Shown: positions 22,326 through 31,000 of the stretch, in pieces
Numbering within the stretch: position 1 is the stretch's first letter
Layout of the letters: every line of letters begins with the position of its first letter
Assembly: GCF_025145645.1 (NCBI RefSeq)
Contig: NZ_CP102252.1
Span: forward strand, 1,240,001 to 1,304,000
From: Alistipes senegalensis JC50
Lineage (GTDB): Bacteria; Bacteroidota; Bacteroidia; Bacteroidales; Rikenellaceae
DNA length: 64,000 bases
Reading direction: 5' to 3'
Translations under genes and position numbers: made by a program
The notes under the pieces: model-generated
Told to the model about the DNA's origin: nothing
The model's input: only the letters and a program-made list of their open reading frames with translations
Database searches by the model: none

Positions 22326-23710
22326 AGAAACAGACAACCGGCAAGAAACCGAAAATCCGGCATCTCTCCGATTCGGCCGCCATCCTCGACTTCGGAGGCC
22401 ATGCCATCTCGCTCTCGACCAGCCCCCGCAGCAGTCTCGACAGCTACATCTTCGACATGGCAGCCGACGGCGGAGGCAACTGGGAGCAAACCTACCAGAC
22501 CGTGCGCGGTTACAAGATCGTCCCCTACGGCATCAACAATGACTTTCCCGTGATGATCCGTGACATCATGGCCCGTAACAACCTCGCTCCGGGGGTACTC
22601 CACCGCAAGCAGAACCTGCTGACCGGGCAGGGCGCGTTTCTCTACGAAAACGCCTTCGACGGCGGCAGGATCACACGCCGCTGGGTCGATGACCCGAACA
22701 TCTCCGCATGGCTCCGATCCTGGGACTACGATCGTTTCATCGACCAGGCCGCGACGGACTATCTCCACACGGGCGGGTTCTTCGCCATACATCCCCTCGA
22801 ACGCGGATACCGCCTGCCGGGACACGGCCGCCGCATCGCCCGACTGGAGTTCGTCAGCGCCAAAGACGCCCGCCTCGAATGGGCCGACTCCCGCAATATC
22901 GACGACGTGCGGCACATCCTCGTCGGGGATTTCGAAACGGCATGTGTGAATTCCGGACTGCAGAGCTATCCTGTATTCGATCCGACCGATCCGGGCCGCT
23001 ACCCGATTTCGGCATCCTACAACTACACCTATGCTTTCGGACGCAATTTCTACGCTACGCCCGGATTCATGGGTGCCATCCGCTGGATTCTCCGCGGTTC
23101 GGACATCCCGATGATCTTCCGGCATGTAACCGAAAACGGGCTGAATCTGGCTTATCACGTACACTCCCCGCAGGGATACTGGGACCGGATCGAAGAAAAA
23201 CTTCGGGAAAAGTATCCCGAAGAGCAGCCCGAGGAGATCGAAGCCCGCTACAAACAGGCCAAAAAGAAGATCCTCGACGCTCTGACCGAGACCCTCTCCG
23301 GGAAACAGAACGCCGGGAAATTCTTCGAGTCCATCGACTCCTATGATGACGACCACAATCTCATCACATGGAAGATCGAGCCCGTAGACCAGAAGATCAA
23401 AGACTTCGTGGAGGCGCAACTCAAGATCAGCGAGGCAGCATCCTCGGCGATTACTTCAGGCATGGCACTCCACCCCTCGCTGACGAACATCATGGTGAAC
23501 GGCAAACTCGCCAGCGGCTCCGAAATGCTCTACGCCCTCAAGGTGTTCCTGCATTTCGACACGCGCATCCCCGAGCGGGTAATCCTCGGTCCCATCAACC
23601 AGGCTATCGCCTACAACTTCCCCGGAACCCGCTACCAACTCGGGTTTTACCATGCAGTAGTCATGTCCGAGGAAGGAATCTCCGAATCCGAACGTATGAA
23701 AAACAACTGA
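22322..23710 (+). CDS. Portal protein
   Basis: This 462-residue protein forms the dodecameric ring through which DNA enters the head. The start at 22322 (MKKQTTGKKPKIRHL) overlaps the previous gene by four bases. Portal-like features are the position before connector genes, VRGYKIVPYGINNDFPVMIR, the helical stem region around IEEKLREKYPEEQPEEIEAR and the late ISEAASSAITSGMALHPSLT segment. Its separation from the terminase by a 5-kb cargo block is unusual. Assignment is by family pattern and context. Confidence 0.75.
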   Translation: MKKQTTGKKPKIRHLSDSAAILDFGGHAISLSTSPRSSLDSYIFDMAADGGGNWEQTYQTVRGYKIVPYGINNDFPVMIRDIMARNNLAPGVLHRKQNLLTGQGAFLYENAFDGGRITRRWVDDPNISAWLRSWDYDRFIDQAATDYLHTGGFFAIHPLERGYRLPGHGRRIARLEFVSAKDARLEWADSRNIDDVRHILVGDFETACVNSGLQSYPVFDPTDPGRYPISASYNYTYAFGRNFYATPGFMGAIRWILRGSDIPMIFRHVTENGLNLAYHVHSPQGYWDRIEEKLREKYPEEQPEEIEARYKQAKKKILDALTETLSGKQNAGKFFESIDSYDDDHNLITWKIEPVDQKIKDFVEAQLKISEAASSAITSGMALHPSLTNIMVNGKLASGSEMLYALKVFLHFDTRIPERVILGPINQAIAYNFPGTRYQLGFYHAVVMSEEGISESERMKNN

Positions 23711-23714
23711 TGCC

Positions 23715-24677
23715 ATGCTTTTCAACAAAGACAACGACGGTCCGGCCGAACTTCAGGAATTGCTGGGCATTTATTACCAGACAAACCGTTACTCCGTAAT
23801 CGCCACGGAGATCGCGCTGGCAGAGGCGGACATCCACCGCATGATCGGCAACGAACTCTTCACACGGACCGAAACCTACTACAACTCTCCGGCTTTCGAA
23901 ACCTCCGGCTCCGATCTCGAAGCCCGGATAACCCGTGCGGTCCGCCTTCCGGTCGCAGCGCTGGCCGTCTACCGCTTCTACCAGCAGAACACCGTAGGAC
24001 ATGAGGACGAGGGGCGCAAAGTGAAACTCGACAAGGAAAACGAGTCCATCCCGTGGCGCTGGCAGATCGAAATGGACGACCGCGCCCTGCTCGACCGTTA
24101 CCACCGGCTGCTGGATGCCATGTACCGCCTCTTCGAGGAGAACGACATCCCGGAATGGCGGCAGGCTCCGGTGCTCAAACGGCTCGAGGCGTCCCTCGTG
24201 CGTTCGCTGGACGAGTTTCAGGAGGTATTCCCGATCGAGAACTCCTACCACACGTTCTATCTGCTCGTTCCCTTTATGGTCGAATGCCAGGAGCGAAAAA
24301 TCGTGCGGGTCGTCGGGGAGGAAAACTTCCGGAAGATTCTCGCAGGGGATACTGCTGAGGACAACCTCGAGGAGATCGCCGCAGCCGCAAAGAAGTGCAT
24401 ACCGCTCTATGCCGTGCAGACCGCCGTAAAGCGGATGTCGGTACAGATTCTTCCGGATGCCGTCGTGCGCCGATTCTCGGCATCCTTCCAGGGTGGAAAA
24501 GCGAATGAACCGGCCGACATCGCAACGACCCGATACCTGCTGCGCACGCTCGAAGAGGAAACCACGGACGCCCTCACCGAACTCCAAAAGGCCGTGACCA
24601 AGCGGCGCAACGTCGCAGCCCGATACGACCCGCTGCCAGAGAACGATCCCCGAAACAAATACTTCACTGCCGGATGA
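23715..24677 (+). CDS. Phage head-tail connector-region protein (DUF6712-like)
   Basis: This 320-residue, mostly helical protein lies immediately after the portal. In sequence style (YYQTNRYSVIATEIALAEAD, long helices and an acidic middle) it resembles a protein common in Bacteroidetes phages that I recall as DUF6712. It overlaps the next gene by four bases. A connector or head completion role is inferred from location. Confidence 0.55.
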   Translation: MLFNKDNDGPAELQELLGIYYQTNRYSVIATEIALAEADIHRMIGNELFTRTETYYNSPAFETSGSDLEARITRAVRLPVAALAVYRFYQQNTVGHEDEGRKVKLDKENESIPWRWQIEMDDRALLDRYHRLLDAMYRLFEENDIPEWRQAPVLKRLEASLVRSLDEFQEVFPIENSYHTFYLLVPFMVECQERKIVRVVGEENFRKILAGDTAEDNLEEIAAAAKKCIPLYAVQTAVKRMSVQILPDAVVRRFSASFQGGKANEPADIATTRYLLRTLEEETTDALTELQKAVTKRRNVAARYDPLPENDPRNKYFTAG

Positions 24678-25558
24678 ACACGCTCGAAATTCCCGGCCGG
24701 GGTATCAGGATCGACATCCCGGCGACATACGACGAGATGACCGGCCGTCAGGTCGTTCACATCATGCAATGCCTGGCGAAACATCGCGCGGGGCTTATGT
24801 CCATCGACGAGTTCCGGGTGAGGGTTCTGTACAAACTGTGCGGAATCCGCCGGACACTCCGGAGTGCGATCCGAACAGCATGGCATCCCGAGACGCCGGC
24901 GCAGCGCGAACGACGGGCCGAACAGGTCGCTCTCCTCTGCGATCAACTTCTCGGCGGCATTCTGGAAAAAACATCCGACGGTTATCAGATCCGGTTCGAC
25001 TCCGTGCGCAACTTCTGGCCTTCGGTGCGCATCGGCTGGCGAAGGCTCTTCGGCCCGGCAGAGGCCCTGCTGGATATTTCGTTCGCAGAGTTCCGCGGGG
25101 CATCGGACGAAATGCAGCTCTATCTGCAAACCAACGACGAGCACCATCTCGACCGGATGCTCGCATGTCTCTACCGGCCGGCCGGGCCGCTCCAGCCCTC
25201 CGGCCGCCGCGTCGTCCCCTACTCGCCCGATACGCTCGACCGGTACGCCGGCCTCTGCCACCGCTTCAAGCCATGGCAGAAACAGCTCATGCTGCTCTGG
25301 TTCTCCGCATGCGTGAGGTACATGCAGACCGGGCGCTTCATCATCGGCAGTCAGGAGATCTCCTTCGCCGAACTGTTCAGCTCCGAAACACCCGAAGACG
25401 GGGAATCGCTCGGATGGATCACCCTGCTCTACGATCTGGCCGAGAAACGAATCTTCGGAAGTATCGAAGAGGCCGACCGGCAGGGGTTGGTCGAAATTCT
25501 TTCCCTATTGTATCACTACAAAAAACGAAACGATGCTGCTGCTCGCAAAAAACGCTAA
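24674..25558 (+). CDS. Phage connector-region protein, unknown
   Basis: This 294-residue helical protein begins MNTLEIPGRGIRIDIPATYD and ends in a basic tail. It lies between the portal-linked genes and a small tail-completion-like gene, with overlaps on both sides. No family recognised. Confidence 0.55.
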   Translation: MNTLEIPGRGIRIDIPATYDEMTGRQVVHIMQCLAKHRAGLMSIDEFRVRVLYKLCGIRRTLRSAIRTAWHPETPAQRERRAEQVALLCDQLLGGILEKTSDGYQIRFDSVRNFWPSVRIGWRRLFGPAEALLDISFAEFRGASDEMQLYLQTNDEHHLDRMLACLYRPAGPLQPSGRRVVPYSPDTLDRYAGLCHRFKPWQKQLMLLWFSACVRYMQTGRFIIGSQEISFAELFSSETPEDGESLGWITLLYDLAEKRIFGSIEEADRQGLVEILSLLYHYKKRNDAAARKKR

Positions 25559-25991
25559 ACTCATCCGGTTCCTCGCCGCACTCCGGATTCCCGGAATCCG
25601 GGAGGCAAATGCCGTCGTAGACGAAAGTTCGGCGACCAAGATTCTCGGGAACGCCGCCATAACGGAAGCACAGATGATCATGACGCTCCCGGGGGCGAAG
25701 ATCGACATGGAGAATGTGGACGTTCACCACGAGGAGAACGCCGTCATCGTCTGGATACTCTCGAAAGGCGCCGGGATGGTCTCCGGTAAAATCGTGGATA
25801 CAGACGAATATCTGCGGCTACACGCCCTGATGACAGAGACACTCGAAGCATTTCGCAGGGCGATACGCGAATCCGACAACGGGGCATGTCCCTATCTGGC
25901 GGGAATGCAAATCGAACAGGTCGTCGTGACGCCCGAATACAACGTCTTCGGAGGCTGGAACGGGTGGTGCGCGACCATAACGATCCGGTAG
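25533..25991 (+). CDS. Tail completion-like phage protein
   Basis: This 152-residue protein has mixed alpha/beta structure (AQMIMTLPGAKIDMENVDVH, then VIVWILSKGAG) and ends YNVFGGWNGWCATITIR. Its size and position before the second cargo block and the tape measure suit a neck or tail completion protein; no motif proves it. Confidence 0.5.
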   Translation: MLLLAKNAKLIRFLAALRIPGIREANAVVDESSATKILGNAAITEAQMIMTLPGAKIDMENVDVHHEENAVIVWILSKGAGMVSGKIVDTDEYLRLHALMTETLEAFRRAIRESDNGACPYLAGMQIEQVVVTPEYNVFGGWNGWCATITIR

Positions 25992-26012
25992 ACTCTCCCG
26001 CATTTTCACATC

Positions 26013-26038
26013 CGCCCCGATTTTTCGGGGCGTTTTTT
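26013..26038 (+). terminator. Terminator at the start of the second cargo block
   Basis: CGCCCCG and CGGGGCG enclose ATTTTT and are followed by six T. This is the fourth instance of the cargo-boundary hairpin. Confidence 0.85.
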
Positions 26039-26066
26039 GTTTTTCCGGCGGAATATTTGCACAAAT

Positions 26067-26087
26067 GTAATTTATAAATTACCTTTG
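26067..26087 (+). promoter_or_regulatory. Promoter with palindromic operator, HigBA-like unit 2
   Basis: GTAATTTATAAATTAC (26067-26082) is a perfect 16-bp palindrome that overlaps the -7 element TACCTTTG (26080-26087), five bases before the toxin-like ATG. Confidence 0.6.
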
Positions 26088-26091
26088 TAAT

Positions 26092-26448
26092 ATGAAAAAA
26101 GCAAGGGAAGTCGTTACCTATAAAGATTATTTCGAAGAGTTCTTCGAAAAACAATCGCAGAAGGTGCGGGACAAAATCATCAAGGTACTCGACATCATCG
26201 AGCAGATCGAGCGAGTTCCCGTTACATATTTGAAATATATCGAAGGCACTAATGGGTTATTTGAGATACGGGTACAACTCGGAAGCGACATATTCCGTAT
26301 TTTCTGCTTTTTCGATGGCAACAAAATGGTAGTATTATTGTGCGGCTTCCAGAAGAAGACACAGAAAACCCCACCGGGAGAGATCAAAAAAGCCGAAAAA
26401 ATCATGTCGGAATACTACGACGAAAAAAGAAAGGAGACAAAAAAATGA
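26092..26448 (+). CDS. HigB/RelE-like toxin, unit 2
   Basis: This 118-residue protein carries the RelE-type elements VTYKDYFEEFFEKQSQKVRD, YLKYIEGTNGLFEIRVQLGS and FRIFCFFDGNKMVVLLCGF. It is probably an mRNA-cleaving toxin. The partner HTH gene overlaps it by four bases. It is only weakly similar by eye to the unit-1 toxin, so the two units are not a recent duplication. Confidence 0.78.
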   Translation: MKKAREVVTYKDYFEEFFEKQSQKVRDKIIKVLDIIEQIERVPVTYLKYIEGTNGLFEIRVQLGSDIFRIFCFFDGNKMVVLLCGFQKKTQKTPPGEIKKAEKIMSEYYDEKRKETKK

Positions 26449-26735
26449 AAACGAAAACTTTAGACCAGATCAAGACGAAATATTACGGCGAAATAGGCAC
26501 GCCGGAACGCGACCGTATCGAACGCGATCTCGACGCATTGCGGATCGGTCTGAAAATCCGAACGGCACGGGAACAGAAAGAAATGACTCAGGCGCAACTG
26601 GCCGACCGAATCGACAAAAAGCGCACGTTTATTTCCAAAGTTGAAAACGATGGCGGGAACATCACTCTCAAAACGCTGTTCGATATTGTAGAGCGCGGAT
26701 TAGGCGGGAAATTGAATATTGAAGTCCGATTATAG
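26445..26735 (+). CDS. HigA-like HTH antitoxin, unit 2
   Basis: This 96-residue protein carries an XRE helix-turn-helix (MTQAQLADRIDKKRTFISKV) in its C-terminal half. The ATG at 26445 follows the toxin frame closely. It probably represses its own promoter through 26067-26082. A terminator follows at 26790. Confidence 0.8.
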   Translation: MKTKTLDQIKTKYYGEIGTPERDRIERDLDALRIGLKIRTAREQKEMTQAQLADRIDKKRTFISKVENDGGNITLKTLFDIVERGLGGKLNIEVRL

Positions 26736-26789
26736 CAATCAACGTGATTGACAAGACGAAACCGAACTTTTCGATGGTAATTAACCCAC

Positions 26790-26817
26790 AGAGCGACAAA
26801 AAGTCGCTCTTTTTTTG
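26790..26817 (+). terminator. Terminator after HigBA-like unit 2
   Basis: AGAGCGAC and GTCGCTCT pair perfectly around five A and are followed by at least six T. Confidence 0.85.
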
Positions 26818-26836
26818 CATCTTCACAAAAGTTTCC

Positions 26837-26844
26837 TATATTTG
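26837..26844 (+). promoter_or_regulatory. Promoter of leader RNA copy 2
   Basis: TATATTTG is the -7 element, and the structured RNA starts four bases later, as in copy 1. Confidence 0.65.
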
Positions 26845-26848
26845 TGAT

Positions 26849-27019
26849 GTCTAACATTCAAACTGGCGGATGATGTCCGTCGAACGTGCGGGCATTTTTT
26901 ATGCTTGTAGTTATAGTGGTTTCGTACCCCCGTGCCGGATGGTTAATGCCCCGGCAAGCCAGTTTGGTGTTAGACAGCGGGAAAGGCGAACCACTTTTGT
27001 TTAATTGTTTAATGTCTAA
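26849..27019 (+). ncRNA. Structured leader RNA with three-strand switch, copy 2
   Basis: GTCTAACA (26849-26856) pairs with TGTTAGAC (26968-26975), and AAACTGGC (26860-26867) with GCCAGTTT (26958-26965). About 50 nt of the interior, from TTATAGTGG to GGCAAGCC, is identical to copy 1, while the closing helices differ with full compensation. AGTGGTT (26915-26921) can pair with AACCACT (26989-26995), followed by TTTT. GTCTAA recurs at 27014-27019 before the ATG at 27027 and matches the copy-2 version of P1, not copy 1. Conserved interior plus co-varying helices strongly supports a real RNA structure. Confidence 0.8.
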
Positions 27020-27026
27020 ACCAAAC

Positions 27027-27311
27027 ATGAAAAACACCACCCCAACGGATCGCCGGGTGCTCGTCGATCCGGCGCTGATCCAGGCGCACAGCAGCGTCTA
27101 CCGCGCAATGGCGGACATCCGCCTCGCCGCAAAGATTATCCGAAAACAACACAACCGGCAGCAGGAACCGAACCGTCCGGACGAGTACAACCGGATCGAA
27201 GGTCTGATGCAGGCCATGCTGTTCGACATACAGCGGATGATCGGATGTGAGACAATGCGACAGTTCCAGAACTTCACACACGACAACTCAACCAGGGAGG
27301 GCAGGCTATGA
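27027..27311 (+). CDS. Small helical protein under leader RNA copy 2
   Basis: This 94-residue protein starts MKNTTPTDRRVLVDPALIQA, with helices throughout and IEGLMQAMLFDIQRMIGC near the end. It is a distant paralogue of 20577-20852. It overlaps the next small gene by four bases. Function unknown. Confidence 0.65.
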   Translation: MKNTTPTDRRVLVDPALIQAHSSVYRAMADIRLAAKIIRKQHNRQQEPNRPDEYNRIEGLMQAMLFDIQRMIGCETMRQFQNFTHDNSTREGRL

Positions 27312-27520
27312 AGATCGACGAGAAAACTGTAAGCATGACCGGCGACGAGTTCGAAGTTTTCAGCCGCCTGATCGACACGGTCACCAGCCAGAGCGAAATG
27401 ATCCGCAAACTCACGCGCGAAAACCTGGGATACATCTTGCAAGACAACTCCTCCCGGACGCAGCAGGAGAGTTTCACACAGGCGATCTACCTGAATCCAT
27501 CGGGAAAACTCCCCTCGTGA
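27308..27520 (+). CDS. Small phage-cargo protein
   Basis: This 70-residue protein begins MKIDEKTVSMTGDEFEVFSR and is helical. It follows the previous gene with a four-base overlap and has no counterpart in cassette 1. Its stop codon is the first base triplet of the conserved end block. Function unknown. Confidence 0.55.
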   Translation: MKIDEKTVSMTGDEFEVFSRLIDTVTSQSEMIRKLTRENLGYILQDNSSRTQQESFTQAIYLNPSGKLPS

Positions 27521-27582
27521 TCCCCGGACACGATCCCGACCTCTATGTATCGGCCCCGCTCCCCGCGGGGCTTTTTCGTGCC
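27518..27582 (+). repeat. Conserved cassette end block, copy 2
   Basis: Nearly identical to 20850-20915, including the terminator at 27553-27576. Both copies begin at the stop codon of the last cassette gene. Confidence 0.85.
27553..27576 (+). terminator. Terminator of RNA cassette 2
   Basis: GCCCCGC and GCGGGGC form the stem, followed by TTTTT. Confidence 0.85.
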
Positions 27583-27640
27583 CTGTTCTGTCCTTTCCGC
27601 CGCGGGCACGGCCGGCTACATTTGCATCAAAACAACCGTC

Positions 27641-28018
27641 ATGCCGTCACTCGTCGAACAACACTTCGTCCGGGAGGTCCTCGCCAAGCAGGGGGACCGC
27701 CTGCTGTATTATCAGGGCAACGCCATCCGCGAAAAAACGAATGCGCATTCCGGGAACCTTTTCGCACAACGAAGGATCGACGTATCCTCCGGCGACGAGT
27801 TCTCCGGCAAGCTGGCCTTCACGCATAAAATCTACGAGCGGTTCCTCGACATGAAGGCCCTGCGACGGGGCCGCCGGACGGTTCGCCAGAACCGCAAGAT
27901 ACACAACCGGTTCATCGAATACACCCTCGCCAACATCGAATACAAACTCCTGTACGGTTTCACCGACGAAGTGGCCCAGCGTATCAAAGTACAGTTTAAC
28001 GAACAAAACCCGCAGTAA
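27641..28018 (+). CDS. Phage tail-region protein
   Basis: This 125-residue basic helical protein starts MPSLVEQHFVREVLAKQGDR. A TACATTTG -7 element lies at 27617-27624, after the cassette end block, so tail transcription restarts here. It overlaps the tape measure start by one base. It may be a tail assembly chaperone or completion protein by position. Confidence 0.55.
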   Translation: MPSLVEQHFVREVLAKQGDRLLYYQGNAIREKTNAHSGNLFAQRRIDVSSGDEFSGKLAFTHKIYERFLDMKALRRGRRTVRQNRKIHNRFIEYTLANIEYKLLYGFTDEVAQRIKVQFNEQNPQ

Positions 28019-31000
28019 TGGCTTCGAAAATCAGAGAGGAAGACCTCCGGCTGAATATCATCGTAAACGGCGACGACGGCCGCAAAAAGATCAAGGAGGC
28101 CGAAGACGCCTTCAACGACTGGCAGGAGAGCATCAGGAAGACGCGCGCCGAGATGGCGGAGTTGGAGCGCCAGGGCAAACAGAACACCGTCCAGTACGAC
28201 AATCTCAAAAAGCGGCTGGACAGCCAGACCGCATCCGCCGACAAGGCAAAGCAGCGGCTCGACACGCTGACCCGGCAGATGAACGTCAATACGATGACCA
28301 TCGGGGAACTCCGCAAGCATGTAAGGAACCTTTCCCGGGAACTGAGCCAGATGGACCCGCGGGATGCCAGGTGGAAAAAGCTGAACGCCGAGCTGCAAAC
28401 TACAAAGAACCGACTGCACGAGCTGACCGGCGTCTCTCGGGGAATACAGGGCGTGTTCGACAAACTGGGATTCGGGAAAATAGAGGCTGCCGTCGGAAAA
28501 CTGTTCGTCTACTACAACGTCCTCAAGGGCATCTTCAGTCTCTTCACCGGCGGGATCAACAAAATCCGGGAGTTCGAGCAGGCGAACGTGAACCTCTCGA
28601 CGATCCTCGGCGTCCATGTCTCCCAGATGACGGGGCTCACCAAATCGGCGTTGGAACTCGGACGGACGACCGAATACACCGCATCCCAGGTCACGAACCT
28701 GCAAACCGAACTGGCCAAGCTGGGCTTCAACCAGCCGCAGATATTGCAGATGACGAAACCCGTGTTGCAGTTCGCCACGGCCGTCGGAGCGGAACTCCCG
28801 GAAGCCGCGGCGCTGGCCGGCGCAACGCTCCGGGCCTTCGGCAAGGATGTATCCGAGACGGATGACGTACTGGCGACGATGGCCGTAGGGTGCAACAAGT
28901 CCGCCCTCTCGTTCGAGTACCTGCAAACCGCCATGTCGATCGTCGGGCCGGTGGCCAAAACGTTCCGGTTCGATGTCAAGGATACCATCGCCCTGCTCGG
29001 AACCCTTGCAAACAGCGGCTTCGATGCTTCGAGCGCCGCGACGGCGACCCGCAACATCCTGCTCAACCTCGCCGATGCGAACGGGAAACTCGCCAAGGAA
29101 CTCGGCCAGCCCATACGCTCCCTGCCGGACCTGATCGACGGGCTCCAGCGGCTCGACGCCAAAGGCATCGACCTGGCCAAGACCCTCGAACTGACCGACA
29201 AGCGCAGCGTGGCGGCATTCAACACGCTCCTGCGGGGTGCCGGCTCGATGGGAGAACTCCGCGACAGCCTGCAAGATGTCGGCGGGGAACTCAAACGCAT
29301 ACAGGAAGAGCGGCTGAACACTGTCGAAGGTTCCGTAAAACTCTTGCAGAGCGCATGGGAGGGGCTGATGCTCTCCTTCTACAACAGCAGGGGATTCATA
29401 AAGGCCGTAATCGACGGGATCACCGGGCTGATCGAAGGCGTCACCAAACTGATCGGGCCCAGCGAATCCCTCATAGACCAGTTCGACCAGCAGCTCGACA
29501 GGGTGGCCACGCTGGAAAGCACCATCCCTCCGCTGGTTTCAGAGTACGAAACGCTCCGCAGCAAAACCGAACTGAATGCCGACGAACACGAGCGGCTCAA
29601 AACCGTCACCAAAGAACTCGCCGATGCCTACCCCGGGGCAATCAGCGCTGTCGATGAATACGGTAACGCCATAGAGGTCAACACGGAAAAAATCAACCGG
29701 TTTCTCGAATCCGAACGTGCCCGTCTGAGATACGTCTATGCCGATTCGATCAAGGACCTCGAAAAAGAGGTGGAGAAGCAACAACGGATTATTGAGAACG
29801 CTCAATCGCAAATCGAAAGAGGAACTACTTATACAGGAGGTTCGCTCGGCGGTGATATTGGGCGCATACGCGATCTGAATTCCGAAGAAGTAACAGCACT
29901 CCAGCGAACTATCGCCCATGCCCAAGAAATCCGACAGGGCGCCCTGGCACAGCTCAAACGCCTGAACGGTCAGGAATTGGAGGAGATGATCTCGGCCCAG
30001 AACGAGCGGCGCGAGGTTGAGAAAGCCGCCGCGGAAGAGGAAAAGAAGCAGCGCGAAGAAGAGGAAAAGGCGCGTCAGGAAAAGCAGGCGCAGCAAGCCG
30101 CGGCCGCAGCGGCCTACAAAGGGCTCGACGAAAAGGAGATCGCCGAGCGCATTGCGCTCCGAAAGAGATTCCTCGACGGGAAGATCGCCACCGAAAAGGA
30201 GTACAACGACCAGCTCCTGCAACTCAACATCGATTCCCTGAACAGGCGTCTCAATTCCGGAGAACTGAAAGGCAAGGAGCGCCTCAAAGTCGAGGAGCAG
30301 CTCACCACCCTGCTCCTGCAACAAAAGAAACAGGAACAAAAAGACCTCGAAGAGATCGAGAAACAACGCATCGACAGCATCACCGATCCCGTCGAGAAGG
30401 AGGAGGCGCTCTATGCCCAGCAGCAGAAAAAGTACGCCGGAAACACGGCCATGCTCGAGCAACTCGCCCGAAGCCATGCACGCAAACTCACGGAGATAAA
30501 ACTCAAGCAGGCCCTCGATGCCCTGAAAACCGAGGAGAACCGCTACAAGCAGGAGCGGGCCCTGATGGTAACCCAGCATAACGAGGAGCTATCCTTGGAG
30601 ACCCTCACCGCCGCACAGCGCAAAAAGATCAAGAAACAGCTGATCGAAGAGCTGAAAGCCTTCGACACCGAATACTACTCCGGAATGCTGTCAAAAATCC
30701 AGACGCTTTTCTCCGAAGGACAGATCGACATTCCTACGGCCGAAGGTCTCCTCAAATCGATAGACCTCGATTCTGAACTGCTGAGCGACGAGGAAAAACA
30801 GCATCTCCAGGAGATGATCGATACTATCACTGTCAAACTCGCCGCGGCGAAGAACGCCGTAAAGGATCTGGGATATTCGTTCGCGACCAAGCAGGGCGAC
30901 ATCTTGGGGTTTTCGCAGGACGATTGGGATCGGTTCTTCGAAAACATATCCAACGGCCAGGGCGGAACCGATGAACTGAGAATGGGCTTAATGGCCGCCG

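Noticed and set aside
20396..27019. Leader RNA repeats as a diversity-generating retroelement or insertion sequence
   Set aside because: No reverse transcriptase, transposase or template/variable repeat with A-specific changes is present. The differences are compensatory, which points to RNA structure.
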